DNA of 64,000 bases from assembly GCF_009557055.1 (NCBI RefSeq), contig NZ_CP045649.1, forward strand, positions 434,001-498,000, given 5' to 3'. Positions 1 through 7,923 of this stretch are shown here, piece after piece. Position 1 is the first letter of the stretch; every line of letters starts with the position of its first letter. The translations under genes and the position numbers were made by a program. This stretch comes from Nocardioides sp. dk884. Lineage in GTDB: Bacteria; Actinomycetota; Actinomycetes; Propionibacteriales; Nocardioidaceae. The notes under the pieces are model-generated. The model was given only the letters and a program-made list of their open reading frames with translations, did no database searches and was not told where the DNA came from.

Positions 1-285
1 CTGAGCACCAGCCTCGCGGTCGAGTGGGCGCCCGCCGTGCGCGTCAATGCGGTCAGCTGCGGCCTGGTGGCGACGCCCGGCTCGACCGACCACTACGGCG
101 ACGAGGAGCAGTCCGCCAAGGTCGCCGCCACCATCCCGCGGGGCGTGTTCGCGACCCCCCAGGAGATCGGCGCGGCCTGCCTGATGCTGGCCTCCCCGCT
201 GTCGAGCCACATCACCGGCGCCGTGCTCAACGTCGACGGCGGCGGCGAGTGGCCGGCGTTCCTCGCCCACACCCCGAACTCCTGA
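1..285 (+). CDS. SDR-family oxidoreductase, C-terminal part (5' end outside window)
   Basis: The reading frame is open from base 1 and stops at 283-285. The 94 visible residues are the C-terminal third of a short-chain dehydrogenase: an RVNAVSCG strand after the (missing) YxxxK helix, a substrate loop, and the family ending ITGAVLNVDGGGEWP. The Rossmann N-terminus and catalytic Tyr-Lys lie upstream. It precedes a thiolase by 72 bp on the same strand, so it probably acts in the same CoA-thioester degradation operon. The substrate cannot be told. Confidence 0.85.
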   Translation: MSTSLAVEWAPAVRVNAVSCGLVATPGSTDHYGDEEQSAKVAATIPRGVFATPQEIGAACLMLASPLSSHITGAVLNVDGGGEWPAFLAHTPNS

Positions 286-357
286 CCGCCCGCGCCCCGG
301 CGGCGCCGGTCGACTCGACCGGGCGCCGTCCCACCGCTTCACGAACGAAGGAAATCC

Positions 358-1575
358 ATGCCTGAAGCAGTCATCGTCTCCGTCGCCCGCTCCCCGATCG
401 GGCGTGCCTTCAAGGGCTCGCTCAAGGACGTGCGCCCCGACGACCTCGCCGCCCAGATGGTCGAGGCCGCGCTCGCGGCCGTGCCCGCGCTGGACCGCCG
501 CGAGATCGACGACCTGATGCTCGGCTGCGCGCAGCCGGCCGGTGAGCAGGCCTACAACCTCGGCCGCATGGTCGCCCTGCGCCTGGGCCTCGACGGCCTG
601 CCGGGCACCACCGTGCACCGCTACTGCGCCTCCTCGTTGCAGACCACCCGGATGGCCATGCACGCCATCCGCGCCGGCGAGGGCGACGTGTTCGTCTCCG
701 CGGGCGTCGAGTGCGTCTCCCGCTTCGCCCAGGGCAAGTCCGACGGCATGCCGGACACCAAGAACCCGATCTACGACGAGGCCGCCGCGCGCACCCGCGC
801 CCGCATCGAGGCCGGCGAGCCGTGGGTCGACCCGCGCTCGCTGGGCCAGCTGCCCGACGCCTACCTCGCGATGGGCGAGACGGCCGAGAACGTCGCCGAG
901 CACTGCAAGGTCTCCCGCGAGGCGCAGGACGAGTACGCCGTGCGCAGCCAGAACCTCGCCGAGCAGGCGGCCGACCGCGGCTTCTGGGAGCGCGACATCA
1001 CCCCGGTGACCCTGGCCGACGGCACCGTGGTCAGCACCGACGACGGGCCGCGCCGCGGGGTGACCCTGGAGAAGGTGCAGTCGATGCAGCCGGTGTTCCG
1101 CCCCGACGGCACGGTCACGGCCGCGAACTGCTGCCCGCTCAACGACGGCGCCGCCGCGCTGGTGGTCATGAGCGCCACCCGCGCCGCCGAGCTCGGCCTG
1201 ACCCCGCTGGCGCGCATCGTGTCCACCGGCGTCTCGGCGCTCAGCCCCGAGGTCATGGGCCTGGGCCCGGTCGAGGCCAGCCGCCAGGCGATGGCCCGCG
1301 CCGGCATCTCGGCCAGCGACCTCGGCCTGGTCGAGATGAACGAGGCGTTCGCCGCCCAGGTGCTCCCGAGCATCGACCAGCTCGGTCTCGACATCGACCG
1401 GGTCAACGTCAACGGCGGCGCGATCGCGCTGGGCCACCCGTTCGGCTCCACCGGCGCGCGGATGGCGACCACGCTGATCCACGGCATGCAGGAGCGCGAC
1501 GTGCAGTTCGGTCTCGAGACCATGTGCGCCGCCGGCGGTCAGGGCATGGCGATGGTGCTCGAGCGGCTCAGCTGA
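358..1575 (+). CDS. Acetyl-CoA C-acyltransferase (thiolase)
   Basis: A 405-aa type I/II degradative thiolase that would cleave a 3-oxoacyl-CoA with CoA. The acylated cysteine is Cys90 (HRYCASS), the His of the GHP motif is about residue 360 (IALGHPFGSTG), and the second active-site Cys is about 390 (ETMCAAGGQG). The Asn-Glu-Ala-Phe (NEAFAAQ) motif is present. An AAGGA ribosome-binding site sits 6-10 bases before the ATG. It does not resemble mycobacterial FadA5 or FadA6 closely by memory, and a clear FadA6 lies at 12139. It may therefore serve a different step, for example final cleavage of a ring-derived acyl chain. The substrate is inference only. Confidence 0.9.
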   Translation: MPEAVIVSVARSPIGRAFKGSLKDVRPDDLAAQMVEAALAAVPALDRREIDDLMLGCAQPAGEQAYNLGRMVALRLGLDGLPGTTVHRYCASSLQTTRMAMHAIRAGEGDVFVSAGVECVSRFAQGKSDGMPDTKNPIYDEAAARTRARIEAGEPWVDPRSLGQLPDAYLAMGETAENVAEHCKVSREAQDEYAVRSQNLAEQAADRGFWERDITPVTLADGTVVSTDDGPRRGVTLEKVQSMQPVFRPDGTVTAANCCPLNDGAAALVVMSATRAAELGLTPLARIVSTGVSALSPEVMGLGPVEASRQAMARAGISASDLGLVEMNEAFAAQVLPSIDQLGLDIDRVNVNGGAIALGHPFGSTGARMATTLIHGMQERDVQFGLETMCAAGGQGMAMVLERLS

Positions 1576-1588
1576 CCCGCACCCACGA

Positions 1589-1633
1589 CGCAGAACGGCG
1601 CCGCACCCCGGACGGGGGCGGCGCCGTTCTGCG
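1589..1633. terminator. Bidirectional terminator hairpin
   Basis: Perfect 16-bp inverted repeat (1589-1604 with 1618-1633) around a 13-base loop, between the convergent thiolase (+) and fadD3 (-). There is no long T-run, as is common in high-GC actinobacteria. Confidence 0.8.
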
Positions 1634-1656
1634 TGCGAGGGGCTCGAGGCAATGAC

Positions 1657-3261
1657 TCAGGCGTCGGTGCGCAGGTCGCGCTTGAGGATCTTGCCCGCGG
1701 CGTTGCGGGGGAACTCGCCGAGCGCGACGATCTCGCGCGGCACCTTGAAGTTGGCCAGCCGCTCGCGGCACCAGGTGGTCAGCTCGGCGGCGTCCACGCC
1801 CGCGTCCGGGCGGGTCACGACGTACGCGCGGCCCACGCTGCCCATCCGGTCGTCGGGGATGCCCACGACGGCCGCCTCGAGCACGCCCGGGTGGGCGCAC
1901 AGGACGTTCTCGACCTCGGCGGGGTAGACGTTGAACCCGCCGACGATGAACATGTCCTTGATCCGGTCGGTGATCTTCAGGCAGCCGTGCTCGTCGAGGC
2001 GGCCCACGTCGCCGGTGTGCAGCCAGCCGTCGGGGTCGATCGCATCGGCGGTGGCCTCGGGGTCCTCGAAGTAGCCGAGCATCACGTTGTCGCCGCGCAG
2101 CCAGACCTCGCCGTCGACGCCGACCGGCTGGTCGGTGCCGTCGGCGTCGACCACCCGGACCTCGATGCCGGGGACGCCCGGCCCGGTGGTCTGCGCGACG
2201 TGCAGCGGGTCCTCGTTCGGGCGCGACTGGGTGGCCACCACGCACTCGGTGAGCCCGTAGGCCTGGGCGACCGCGTCGATGCCCAGGATCTCCTGCATCT
2301 CCGCGAAGAGCCGCTCCGGCACCGAGGCGGCGCCGGCGATCGAGAAGCGCAGCGAGGACAGGTCGAAGTCGGTGCGCCGCGGGTGGTTGATCAGCGTCGT
2401 GAAGATCGTGGGCGCTCCGGGGAGCACGGTGATCCGCTCGCGCTCCACGAGCGCCATCAGACCCTCGGGGTCGAAGGTCGGCACCGGGTAGATGCTCGCG
2501 CCGACGGTGAAGGCCGCGACCAGGCCGGCCTTGTAGCCGAAGGAGTGGAAGAACGGGTTCACCACTGCGTACCGGTCGTCCTCGCGCAGCGAGGCGCCGC
2601 GCGACCACACGGCGGCCACGCCGATGGTCTGGCGGTGCGCGCTCATCACGCCCTTGGGCACGCCGGTGGTGCCGGAGGTGAACAGGATGTCGCAGACGGT
2701 GTCCGGGGTGACCTCGGCGACGAGGATCTCGAGGTCGGCCTCGCTCACCGCCTCGGCGGTGGCCAGGAAGTCCGCCCAGCCCAGGGTGTCGGGCCGGCGC
2801 GGGCCGTCGCCGAGGTCGATGACCGTGTGCAGGTCGGGGAGGCCGGGCACGGGCCGCTCGCGGCTGGCGGGGGCGGCGGCGCTGTCGGCGGACCCGGCGA
2901 GCATGTCGACGAAGTCGGTGCCGAGGAAGCCGTTGGTCACCACCAGGGCGCTGGCGCGCGAGCGCTCGAGCACCACGCGGGCCTCGTGGCCGCGGTAGCG
3001 GGTGTTCAGCGGGACGACGGCGGCGCCGATCACCTGCGCGCCGAGCAGGGCGACGGCGTACTCCGCGCGGTTGGGCGCCCAGATCGCCACACGGTCGCCG
3101 AGGCGCACCCCGCGGGCGGCGTAGGCTCGTGCGGCGGTGCGGGCCGCTTCGGCGAGCTCGGCGTAGGTCAGACGGCGCTCACCGTCGACGATCGCCGGGC
3201 GGTGCCCGAAGCGTCGGGCGCCTTCGTCGAGAAGTGCCGGCATCGTGCGTGGAGTGTCCAC
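1657..3261 (-). CDS. fadD3: FadD3-type HIP-CoA ligase (acyl-CoA synthetase)
   Basis: A 534-aa ANL-superfamily adenylating enzyme expected to activate the steroid remnant HIP to HIP-CoA with ATP. The P-loop-like motif ILFTSGTTGVPKG is near residue 190. The NPFFHSFGYKAG and ITVLPGAPTIF segments, the AYGLTE motif and the C-terminal hinge GWLHTGDVG, and the catalytic Lys in NAAGKILKRDL all follow in order. These segments match what I recall of mycobacterial FadD3 very closely. It is divergent from kstR2, with a KstR2 palindrome 16 bp upstream of the ATG, so HIP-CoA-responsive repression is expected. About 30 residues longer than the M. tuberculosis protein, mostly from an Ala-rich insert around residues 115-150. 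Confidence 0.9.
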   Translation of the reverse strand: MDTPRTMPALLDEGARRFGHRPAIVDGERRLTYAELAEAARTAARAYAARGVRLGDRVAIWAPNRAEYAVALLGAQVIGAAVVPLNTRYRGHEARVVLERSRASALVVTNGFLGTDFVDMLAGSADSAAAPASRERPVPGLPDLHTVIDLGDGPRRPDTLGWADFLATAEAVSEADLEILVAEVTPDTVCDILFTSGTTGVPKGVMSAHRQTIGVAAVWSRGASLREDDRYAVVNPFFHSFGYKAGLVAAFTVGASIYPVPTFDPEGLMALVERERITVLPGAPTIFTTLINHPRRTDFDLSSLRFSIAGAASVPERLFAEMQEILGIDAVAQAYGLTECVVATQSRPNEDPLHVAQTTGPGVPGIEVRVVDADGTDQPVGVDGEVWLRGDNVMLGYFEDPEATADAIDPDGWLHTGDVGRLDEHGCLKITDRIKDMFIVGGFNVYPAEVENVLCAHPGVLEAAVVGIPDDRMGSVGRAYVVTRPDAGVDAAELTTWCRERLANFKVPREIVALGEFPRNAAGKILKRDLRTDA

Positions 3262-3276
3262 GAAAGCTCCTTACTA

Positions 3277-3290
3277 ACCAAGTGCTTGTT
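3277..3290. promoter_or_regulatory. KstR2 operator between fadD3 and kstR2
   Basis: ACCAAGTGCTTGTT is a full match to the published KstR2 pattern AnCAAGnnCTTGnT. It lies in the divergent promoter region of fadD3 and kstR2, so one site could control both. Confidence 0.85.
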
Positions 3291-3387
3291 AGGTAACCTA
3301 CGTCAGACCGATGTGTCGCGTCACGCGTCTTGCGAGTCGAATGTCGTCCGCGGCATCCGCGACGCTCGTTGCAGAAGGGACCACCCC

Positions 3388-4020
3388 ATGACCCCCACCG
3401 GACCGGCCAGAGCGCCGCGGAAGGCCGCCGGCGCCAACGGCTCGAACCGCCGTGCCGAGCTGCTGGCGATCGCCGCCCAGCTGTTCGCCACCCGCGGCTA
3501 CTCCCAGACCACCGTCCGCGACATCGCGGACGAGGCGGGGATCCTGTCCGGCAGCCTCTACCACCACTTCGACTCCAAGGAGGCGATGCTCGGGGAGATC
3601 CTGCACGGCTTCCTCGAGGGGCTGCACGCGCAGTACGCCGAGGTGGTGACGCAGGACGTGAGCGCGCGGGAGAAGTTCGACGGCCTCGTCCGCTCCTCGT
3701 TCCGCACGATCCACGAGCAGCAGCATGCGGTCGCGCTCTACCAGAACGAGTACGCCGTGACCGCGAACCTGCCCGGCTTCGACTTCGTCACCCGCACCAG
3801 CCGCTCGATCGAGCGGACCTGGATCGAGGTGCTCGAGGCGGGCCGGGAGAGCGGCGACTTCCGCCCCGCGCTGGAGATGAAGATCGTCTACCGCATGCTG
3901 CGGGACGCGATGTGGTCCACGGTGCGCTGGTACAACCCCCGCGGCAAGCTGCGCCACGACAAGCTGGCCGAGCAGTACCTCCAGCTCGTCCACGACGGCC
4001 TGCTGGCCGACGCGACCTGA
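3388..4020 (+). CDS. kstR2: KstR2-type TetR repressor of the HIP catabolic genes
   Basis: A 210-aa TetR-family regulator. The N-terminal helix-turn-helix (about residues 23-70) contains TTVRDIADEAGILSGSLYHH, nearly identical to that of mycobacterial KstR2, and the ligand domain keeps the VYRMLRDAMW.SVRWY-like C-terminal pattern. In mycobacteria KstR2 binds HIP-CoA and releases DNA. The ATG at 3388 is chosen because AGAAGGGA lies 8 bases upstream; a much longer in-frame extension upstream is antisense to fadD3. Divergent from fadD3 with a perfect operator between them, indicating autoregulation. The N-terminus carries a basic, Pro/Ala-rich extension of about 20 residues. Confidence 0.92.
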   Translation: MTPTGPARAPRKAAGANGSNRRAELLAIAAQLFATRGYSQTTVRDIADEAGILSGSLYHHFDSKEAMLGEILHGFLEGLHAQYAEVVTQDVSAREKFDGLVRSSFRTIHEQQHAVALYQNEYAVTANLPGFDFVTRTSRSIERTWIEVLEAGRESGDFRPALEMKIVYRMLRDAMWSTVRWYNPRGKLRHDKLAEQYLQLVHDGLLADAT

Positions 4021-4031
4021 TCTGATCTGAT

Positions 4032-4070
4032 CGGCCCCGGCCCCGTGGCAGTGCCACGGAGCCGGGGCCG
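4032..4070. terminator. Terminator hairpin between kstR2 and ipdB
   Basis: Inverted repeat of about 17 bp with one mismatch (4032-4048 with 4054-4070) around a 5-base loop, 12 bp after the kstR2 stop. Preceded by three TGATC/TGATCT tandem copies at the stop codon. Confidence 0.75.
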
Positions 4071-4121
4071 GTCCTTCGTCGTGCTGTGCTGCTGGGATTG
4101 CCTGGTGCTGACCGGCTCCGG

Positions 4122-4883
4122 TCAGCTGCGGACCTCGCGGTCGCGCAGGCTGCGGGGGTCGAGCACCTCGCGGATCAGGCGCAGCTCCTCGGCGTCGGGG
4201 ACCCGGGTGGTGCCCGCGGAGGAGACGTCGATGTCGAAGCCGGTGGCCTCCTGCACCTGCTCGGCGGTGACGCCGGGGTGCAGCGAGCGGACCTTGAGCC
4301 GGCCCTCGTCGTCGTAGTCGAGGACGGCGAGGTCGGTGATCACCACGCCGAGGTCGTGGAAGCGCAGCGACGGCGTGCCGTGGGCGCGGGCACGGTCGTT
4401 GCCGACGCCCGAGACCACGTCGACCGACTCCACGAACACCCGCGAGGAGTGCTTGGCGATCCAGTAGTCGGTGCGGTGGTTGACGGTGTTGCCGGGAGCG
4501 CCGCGCACGCCGATCAGCTGGCGCTTCGGCTTGCGCCAGTCGCCGATGGAGGAGATGTTCTGGTTGCCGAAGCGGTCGACCTGGCTGGCGCCCATCATGC
4601 TGTGGCGCTTGCCGGTGGCCAGGATGTCGAAGATCAGCCGGAACGGCGCCCAGCTCTCGATGGTCCCGCCCGCGGCGGCGCTGCGGCCCAGCGGCGGCGG
4701 CTCCGACATCAAGAAGCACTCACCGTCGGTGAGCACCAGGTCGGGGGAGTGGGTCAGCTTGGCCAGGCGCGCGCTGATCGTCGGCACCAGGCCGACCGCG
4801 TGCGCGAGGACCTCGCCGGAGCCGCGCCAGGCGTCGCTGCATGCGGCGACGCAGACCTCGGCGCGGGTGATGTCGGTGCTCAT
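4122..4883 (-). CDS. ipdB: IpdB, beta subunit of the ring C-opening COCHEA-CoA hydrolase
   Basis: A 253-aa class I CoA-transferase-fold protein. In mycobacteria and rhodococci IpdA and IpdB form a heterotetramer that does not transfer CoA but hydrolytically opens the last steroid ring (COCHEA-CoA). Family signatures seen are the TDGECF loop near residue 50, the MMGASQVDRFGNQN segment near residue 97, GAPGNTVNH near 130, and a C-terminal ...HPGVTAEQVQEATGF pattern typical of this fold. The start is the ATG at 4883, which overlaps the ipdA stop as ATGA, so the subunits are translationally coupled. Confidence 0.92.
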   Translation of the reverse strand: MSTDITRAEVCVAACSDAWRGSGEVLAHAVGLVPTISARLAKLTHSPDLVLTDGECFLMSEPPPLGRSAAAGGTIESWAPFRLIFDILATGKRHSMMGASQVDRFGNQNISSIGDWRKPKRQLIGVRGAPGNTVNHRTDYWIAKHSSRVFVESVDVVSGVGNDRARAHGTPSLRFHDLGVVITDLAVLDYDDEGRLKVRSLHPGVTAEQVQEATGFDIDVSSAGTTRVPDAEELRLIREVLDPRSLRDREVRS

Positions 4884-5746
4884 GCCTGCTCCTTGCTCTC
4901 CGCGTGGAACTGCTGGACGGCCGCCTGGTAGGCGGCCTCGTCGCCGGACAGGAAGCGCTCGGTGAACGCCTTCCAGGCGTCCGGGTCCTTCGCGCTGGCG
5001 GCGTAGTGCTTCTGGAAGGCCTCGTCGCGGCCGTAGTCGGGCTCGCAGGTGGTGAAGTGGGCGCCGTTGGGCGCCTCGACCACCGCGTCGGTGAAGATCC
5101 GGCTCACCAGCAGCGTCTGCGGCGCGGAGGCGCCGAGCTCCTCTGTGGGCACGATCTTCTCCGTCGACACGATGGTCTTGGTCGAGGCCATCGCGTAGAG
5201 GTCGTCGAAGTACGGGTCCGGGCCGAGGTACTGGGCGTTGCCCGTCGCGTCGGCACGGTTGAGGTGGATCAGCGAGACGTCCATGCGCACGCCCGGCACC
5301 GCGACGTACACCTCGTCGTCGTACGGCGAGGCGACGGTGCGCAGGTGCGGGTTCATCTCCAGCACGTCGCTCTCCAGCCCGGCCCGGGTGGGCAGGAACG
5401 AGAGGCGGTTGGCGCCGGCCTTGAGGGCGGCGACGAACATGCCCTCGTCGTACTCCCAGGTCTCGATGCCGCCGCTCTCGCGGATCGCCTGGAAGTGCGG
5501 GTCGAGCGCGATGCTGTCCAGCGAGACGAAGCCGTAGATCAGCTTGCGCACCTTGCCGGCCGCGCACAGCAGGCCCACGTCGGGGCCGCCGAAGGTCACC
5601 ACGGTGAGGTCGGTGACGTCGCTGCGCAGCAGCTGGCGCACCAGCGCCATCGGCTTGCGCCGCGAGCCCCAGCCGCCGATGCCGATCGTCATGCCGGACT
5701 CGATGTGCTGGGTGAGATCCTCCAGCGGCATGGTCTTGTCGCCCAT
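4880..5746 (-). CDS. ipdA: IpdA, alpha subunit of the ring C-opening COCHEA-CoA hydrolase
   Basis: A 288-aa CoA-transferase-fold subunit. Strong family segments are GMTIGIGGWGSRRKPMALVR near the N-terminus, VTFGGPDVGLLCAAGK, and GAHFTTCEPDYGRDE near residue 245. The DEGM segment at about residue 100 aligns with the position of the glutamate reported as catalytic in IpdAB. I prefer the ATG at 5746 because GGAG lies 6 bases before it. The in-frame ATG at 5758 has no Shine-Dalgarno sequence and would place the start only 4 bp from the operator. First gene of a two-gene operon behind its own KstR2 box. Confidence 0.9.
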   Translation of the reverse strand: MGDKTMPLEDLTQHIESGMTIGIGGWGSRRKPMALVRQLLRSDVTDLTVVTFGGPDVGLLCAAGKVRKLIYGFVSLDSIALDPHFQAIRESGGIETWEYDEGMFVAALKAGANRLSFLPTRAGLESDVLEMNPHLRTVASPYDDEVYVAVPGVRMDVSLIHLNRADATGNAQYLGPDPYFDDLYAMASTKTIVSTEKIVPTEELGASAPQTLLVSRIFTDAVVEAPNGAHFTTCEPDYGRDEAFQKHYAASAKDPDAWKAFTERFLSGDEAAYQAAVQQFHAESKEQA

Positions 5747-5762
5747 ACGAGACTCCATTCTA

Positions 5763-5776
5763 ACCTAGCGCTTGTT
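5763..5776. promoter_or_regulatory. KstR2 operator upstream of ipdA (one mismatch)
   Basis: ACCTAGCGCTTGTT matches AnCAAGnnCTTGnT except for T instead of A in the left half-site. It is 16 bp upstream of the chosen ipdA start, giving ipdAB its own control separate from the upstream fadE31-33 genes. Confidence 0.7.
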
Positions 5777-5829
5777 TGGTGAGAGTAGCAGCGCGCCACC
5801 GTGGGGCGGCTGCGGACCGAGCGGCCGGC

Positions 5830-6933
5830 TCAGGTGCTGGCCAGCACCCGGCGCCGGTGCTCGTGCGCCTGGCCGAAGAGCTGGGCCGTGGCGTGGGCAC
5901 GCTTGAAGTACAGGTGGGCGTCGTGCTCCCAGGTGATCGCGATGCCGCCGTGCAGCTGGATCATGTCGCCGGCCACGTGGGAGAACGCATCCGAGCACCA
6001 GGCCTTGGCGTGGGCGGCCTGGAGCGGCAGGTCGTCGGCGCCCTGGCTGGCCGCGAAGCCCGCGGCCCACGACATCGACCGCGCGGTCTCGACCTTGACC
6101 AGCATGTCGGCGACGCGGTGCTTGAGCGCCTGGAAGGAGCCCAGCGGGCGCCCGAACTGCTCGCGCTCCTTGAGGTAGGCCACGGTGCGGTCCATCGCCG
6201 CCTCGGCGCCGCCGACCTGGAGCGCGGTGACGGCCGTCGCGGCGACCGCGTGGAGGCGCTCGAGGGCGTCGCCGAGGTCGTCGGAGAGGGTGCGCGCGGG
6301 GGTGTCGGCGAGCTCGACGGTGGCCAGGCGCAGGGTCTGGTCCAGCGCCGGCGTGGCGGTGCGGGTGAGCCCCGGCGCGTCGGTGGCCACCTCGAAGAGC
6401 CCGACGCCGGCGTCGGTGGTCGCGACCACGAGCAGCACGTCGGCGTGGGCGCCGTCCAGGACCAGGGTGGCGGCGCCGGACAGGGTGCGCTCGGCACCGG
6501 TGCCGGTGGCGACGACGTCGGAGCCGTCGGTGCGCCAGCGGCCGTCACGACCGGCCCAGGCGAGCGCGGCGGTCGCCGAGCCCTCGGCCAGGTCGGGCAG
6601 CAGCCGCTCGCAGTCCTCCGGGCCCGCGCCCAGCAGGAGCGCCTGGGTGGCCAGGACGCCCGAGCCCAGCAGCGGGGAGGGGGTGAGCGAGCGGCCGAGC
6701 TCCTCGAGGACCACGTGGGTCTCGAAGGAGCTGAACCCCGCCCCGCCGTACTCCTCCGGGACGGCGAGGGCGGCGACGCCGATCTGGCCGGCGAGTGCCT
6801 GCCAGAGCTCGGTGTCGTAGCCGCGCTCGGACTCCGAGGCGGCGCGGACATCGATGCTGCCGGCGCGCCGCTCGACCAGGCCGCGCACGGCGCGGCCCAG
6901 CTCGATCTGTTCCTCGGTCAGGGCGAAATGCAC
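5830..6933 (-). CDS. FadE33-like acyl-CoA dehydrogenase
   Basis: A 367-aa FAD-dependent acyl-CoA dehydrogenase. The N-terminal helical domain carries the EEYGGAGFSSFE motif, and the C-terminal domain carries REQFGRPLGSFQALKHRVAD and the LHGGIAITWEHD segment. The middle beta domain is short on the usual W(I/V)xxG motifs, as in other small partner FadE proteins that work as heterodimers. A GTG start follows GGAG at 6-9 bases. Last gene of the run crotonase-fadE31-fadE32-this gene, the same order as fadE31-fadE32-fadE33 in M. tuberculosis. The FadE33 assignment rests mainly on that order. It is expected to desaturate a ring-derived acyl-CoA together with FadE31 or FadE32. Confidence 0.82.
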   Translation of the reverse strand: MHFALTEEQIELGRAVRGLVERRAGSIDVRAASESERGYDTELWQALAGQIGVAALAVPEEYGGAGFSSFETHVVLEELGRSLTPSPLLGSGVLATQALLLGAGPEDCERLLPDLAEGSATAALAWAGRDGRWRTDGSDVVATGTGAERTLSGAATLVLDGAHADVLLVVATTDAGVGLFEVATDAPGLTRTATPALDQTLRLATVELADTPARTLSDDLGDALERLHAVAATAVTALQVGGAEAAMDRTVAYLKEREQFGRPLGSFQALKHRVADMLVKVETARSMSWAAGFAASQGADDLPLQAAHAKAWCSDAFSHVAGDMIQLHGGIAITWEHDAHLYFKRAHATAQLFGQAHEHRRRVLAST

Positions 6934-6942
6934 GTCAGCTCC

Positions 6943-7923
6943 TCAGCGCGCGGTGGTCAGGTGGTCGAGCACCCGGGCGCGGTGGGCCGCGACCGTGCCC
7001 CAGGCACCGTGCAGCGCGCGTGAGCGCAGCAGCCAGATGCTCAGGTCGCACTCGAGGGTGTAGCCGATGGCGCCGTGCATCTGGAGGGCCGCGCGACCGG
7101 CGCTGTGCGCGGTCTCGGAGGCGAACACCTTGGCGGCGGAGACGGCGCGCGGGGCGGTGGGGGACTTCTCCTCCAGCTCGAGCGCGGCGCCGTGGACCAG
7201 CGGGCGGGCGAAGTCGAGCGACACCTTGACGTCGGCGAGACGGTGCTTGACCGCCTGGTACTCACCGATCACGCGGCCGAACTGGCGGCGCTGGCCGACG
7301 TACTCCACCGCGGTGCGCAGCATCCGGTCGGCGGCGCCGACCTGGGCGGCGGCGGTGGCGAGGGCGGCCAGGTCGAGCGCCCGGTCCAGCGCGCCCTCGG
7401 CGAGCGGGGTGCGCTCGCCGGCGGTGACGGGGAAGAGCCGGCGCGAGGGGTCGACCGAGGCCATCGCCTCGCCCGCCTCGGCGACCGCGAGGCCGGCGGG
7501 GGAGACGTGGAAGACGTGAGTCGCGGCGTCGGCGTCCAGTGCGTACGGCGCGATGCCGTCGACGGCCAGCGTCGCGCGGACCGTGCCCTCGGCGAGCCCC
7601 TCGAGCAGGTCCGCGTGCGGGGTGTCGGCCAGCAGCAGGGGCGCCACGGCGACCGACTCGATCCACGGGCCGGGGACGCCGTGGCGACCGAGCAGCTCGA
7701 AGGCCACGACCAGGTCGAGCGGGCTCGCACCGATGCCGCCGGCCTCCTCGGGCACCGTCAGGGCGGGTACGCCGAGCTCGGCGAGCCGGCCCCACAGGGC
7801 CAGGCCGGGAGCGGTGTCGCCGGCGCCCCAGGCGCGGTTGATCGCGGGGACGTCGGCGCCCGCGAGCAGTCCGTCGATGGCGCTGGCGAACGAGCGCTGC
7901 TCGTCGTTCAGGGAGAACCTCAT
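6943..7923 (-). CDS. fadE32: FadE32-like acyl-CoA dehydrogenase
   Basis: A 326-aa short acyl-CoA dehydrogenase. It resembles mycobacterial FadE32 (about 319 aa) through the N-terminus, the SVDPSRRLF segment, the RRQFGRVIGEYQAVKHRLAD motif near residue 217, and the ending LQMHGAIGYTLE.DLSIWLLR. A fadE32 mutant of M. smegmatis was reported to accumulate MOODA, which places this family after ring C opening. Its ATG overlaps the fadE31 stop (ATGA at 7920-7923), and fadE33 follows after 9 bp. Co-translation and a heteromeric FadE31/32/33 enzyme are likely but not shown by sequence. Confidence 0.85.
   Translation of the reverse strand: MRFSLNDEQRSFASAIDGLLAGADVPAINRAWGAGDTAPGLALWGRLAELGVPALTVPEEAGGIGASPLDLVVAFELLGRHGVPGPWIESVAVAPLLLADTPHADLLEGLAEGTVRATLAVDGIAPYALDADAATHVFHVSPAGLAVAEAGEAMASVDPSRRLFPVTAGERTPLAEGALDRALDLAALATAAAQVGAADRMLRTAVEYVGQRRQFGRVIGEYQAVKHRLADVKVSLDFARPLVHGAALELEEKSPTAPRAVSAAKVFASETAHSAGRAALQMHGAIGYTLECDLSIWLLRSRALHGAWGTVAAHRARVLDHLTTAR

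Noticed and set aside
1568..2608. Long minus-strand Arg-rich frame overlapping fadD3
   Set aside because: It is an alternate frame of fadD3, with Arg/Pro/Gly composition typical of high-GC shadows and no recognisable motif.
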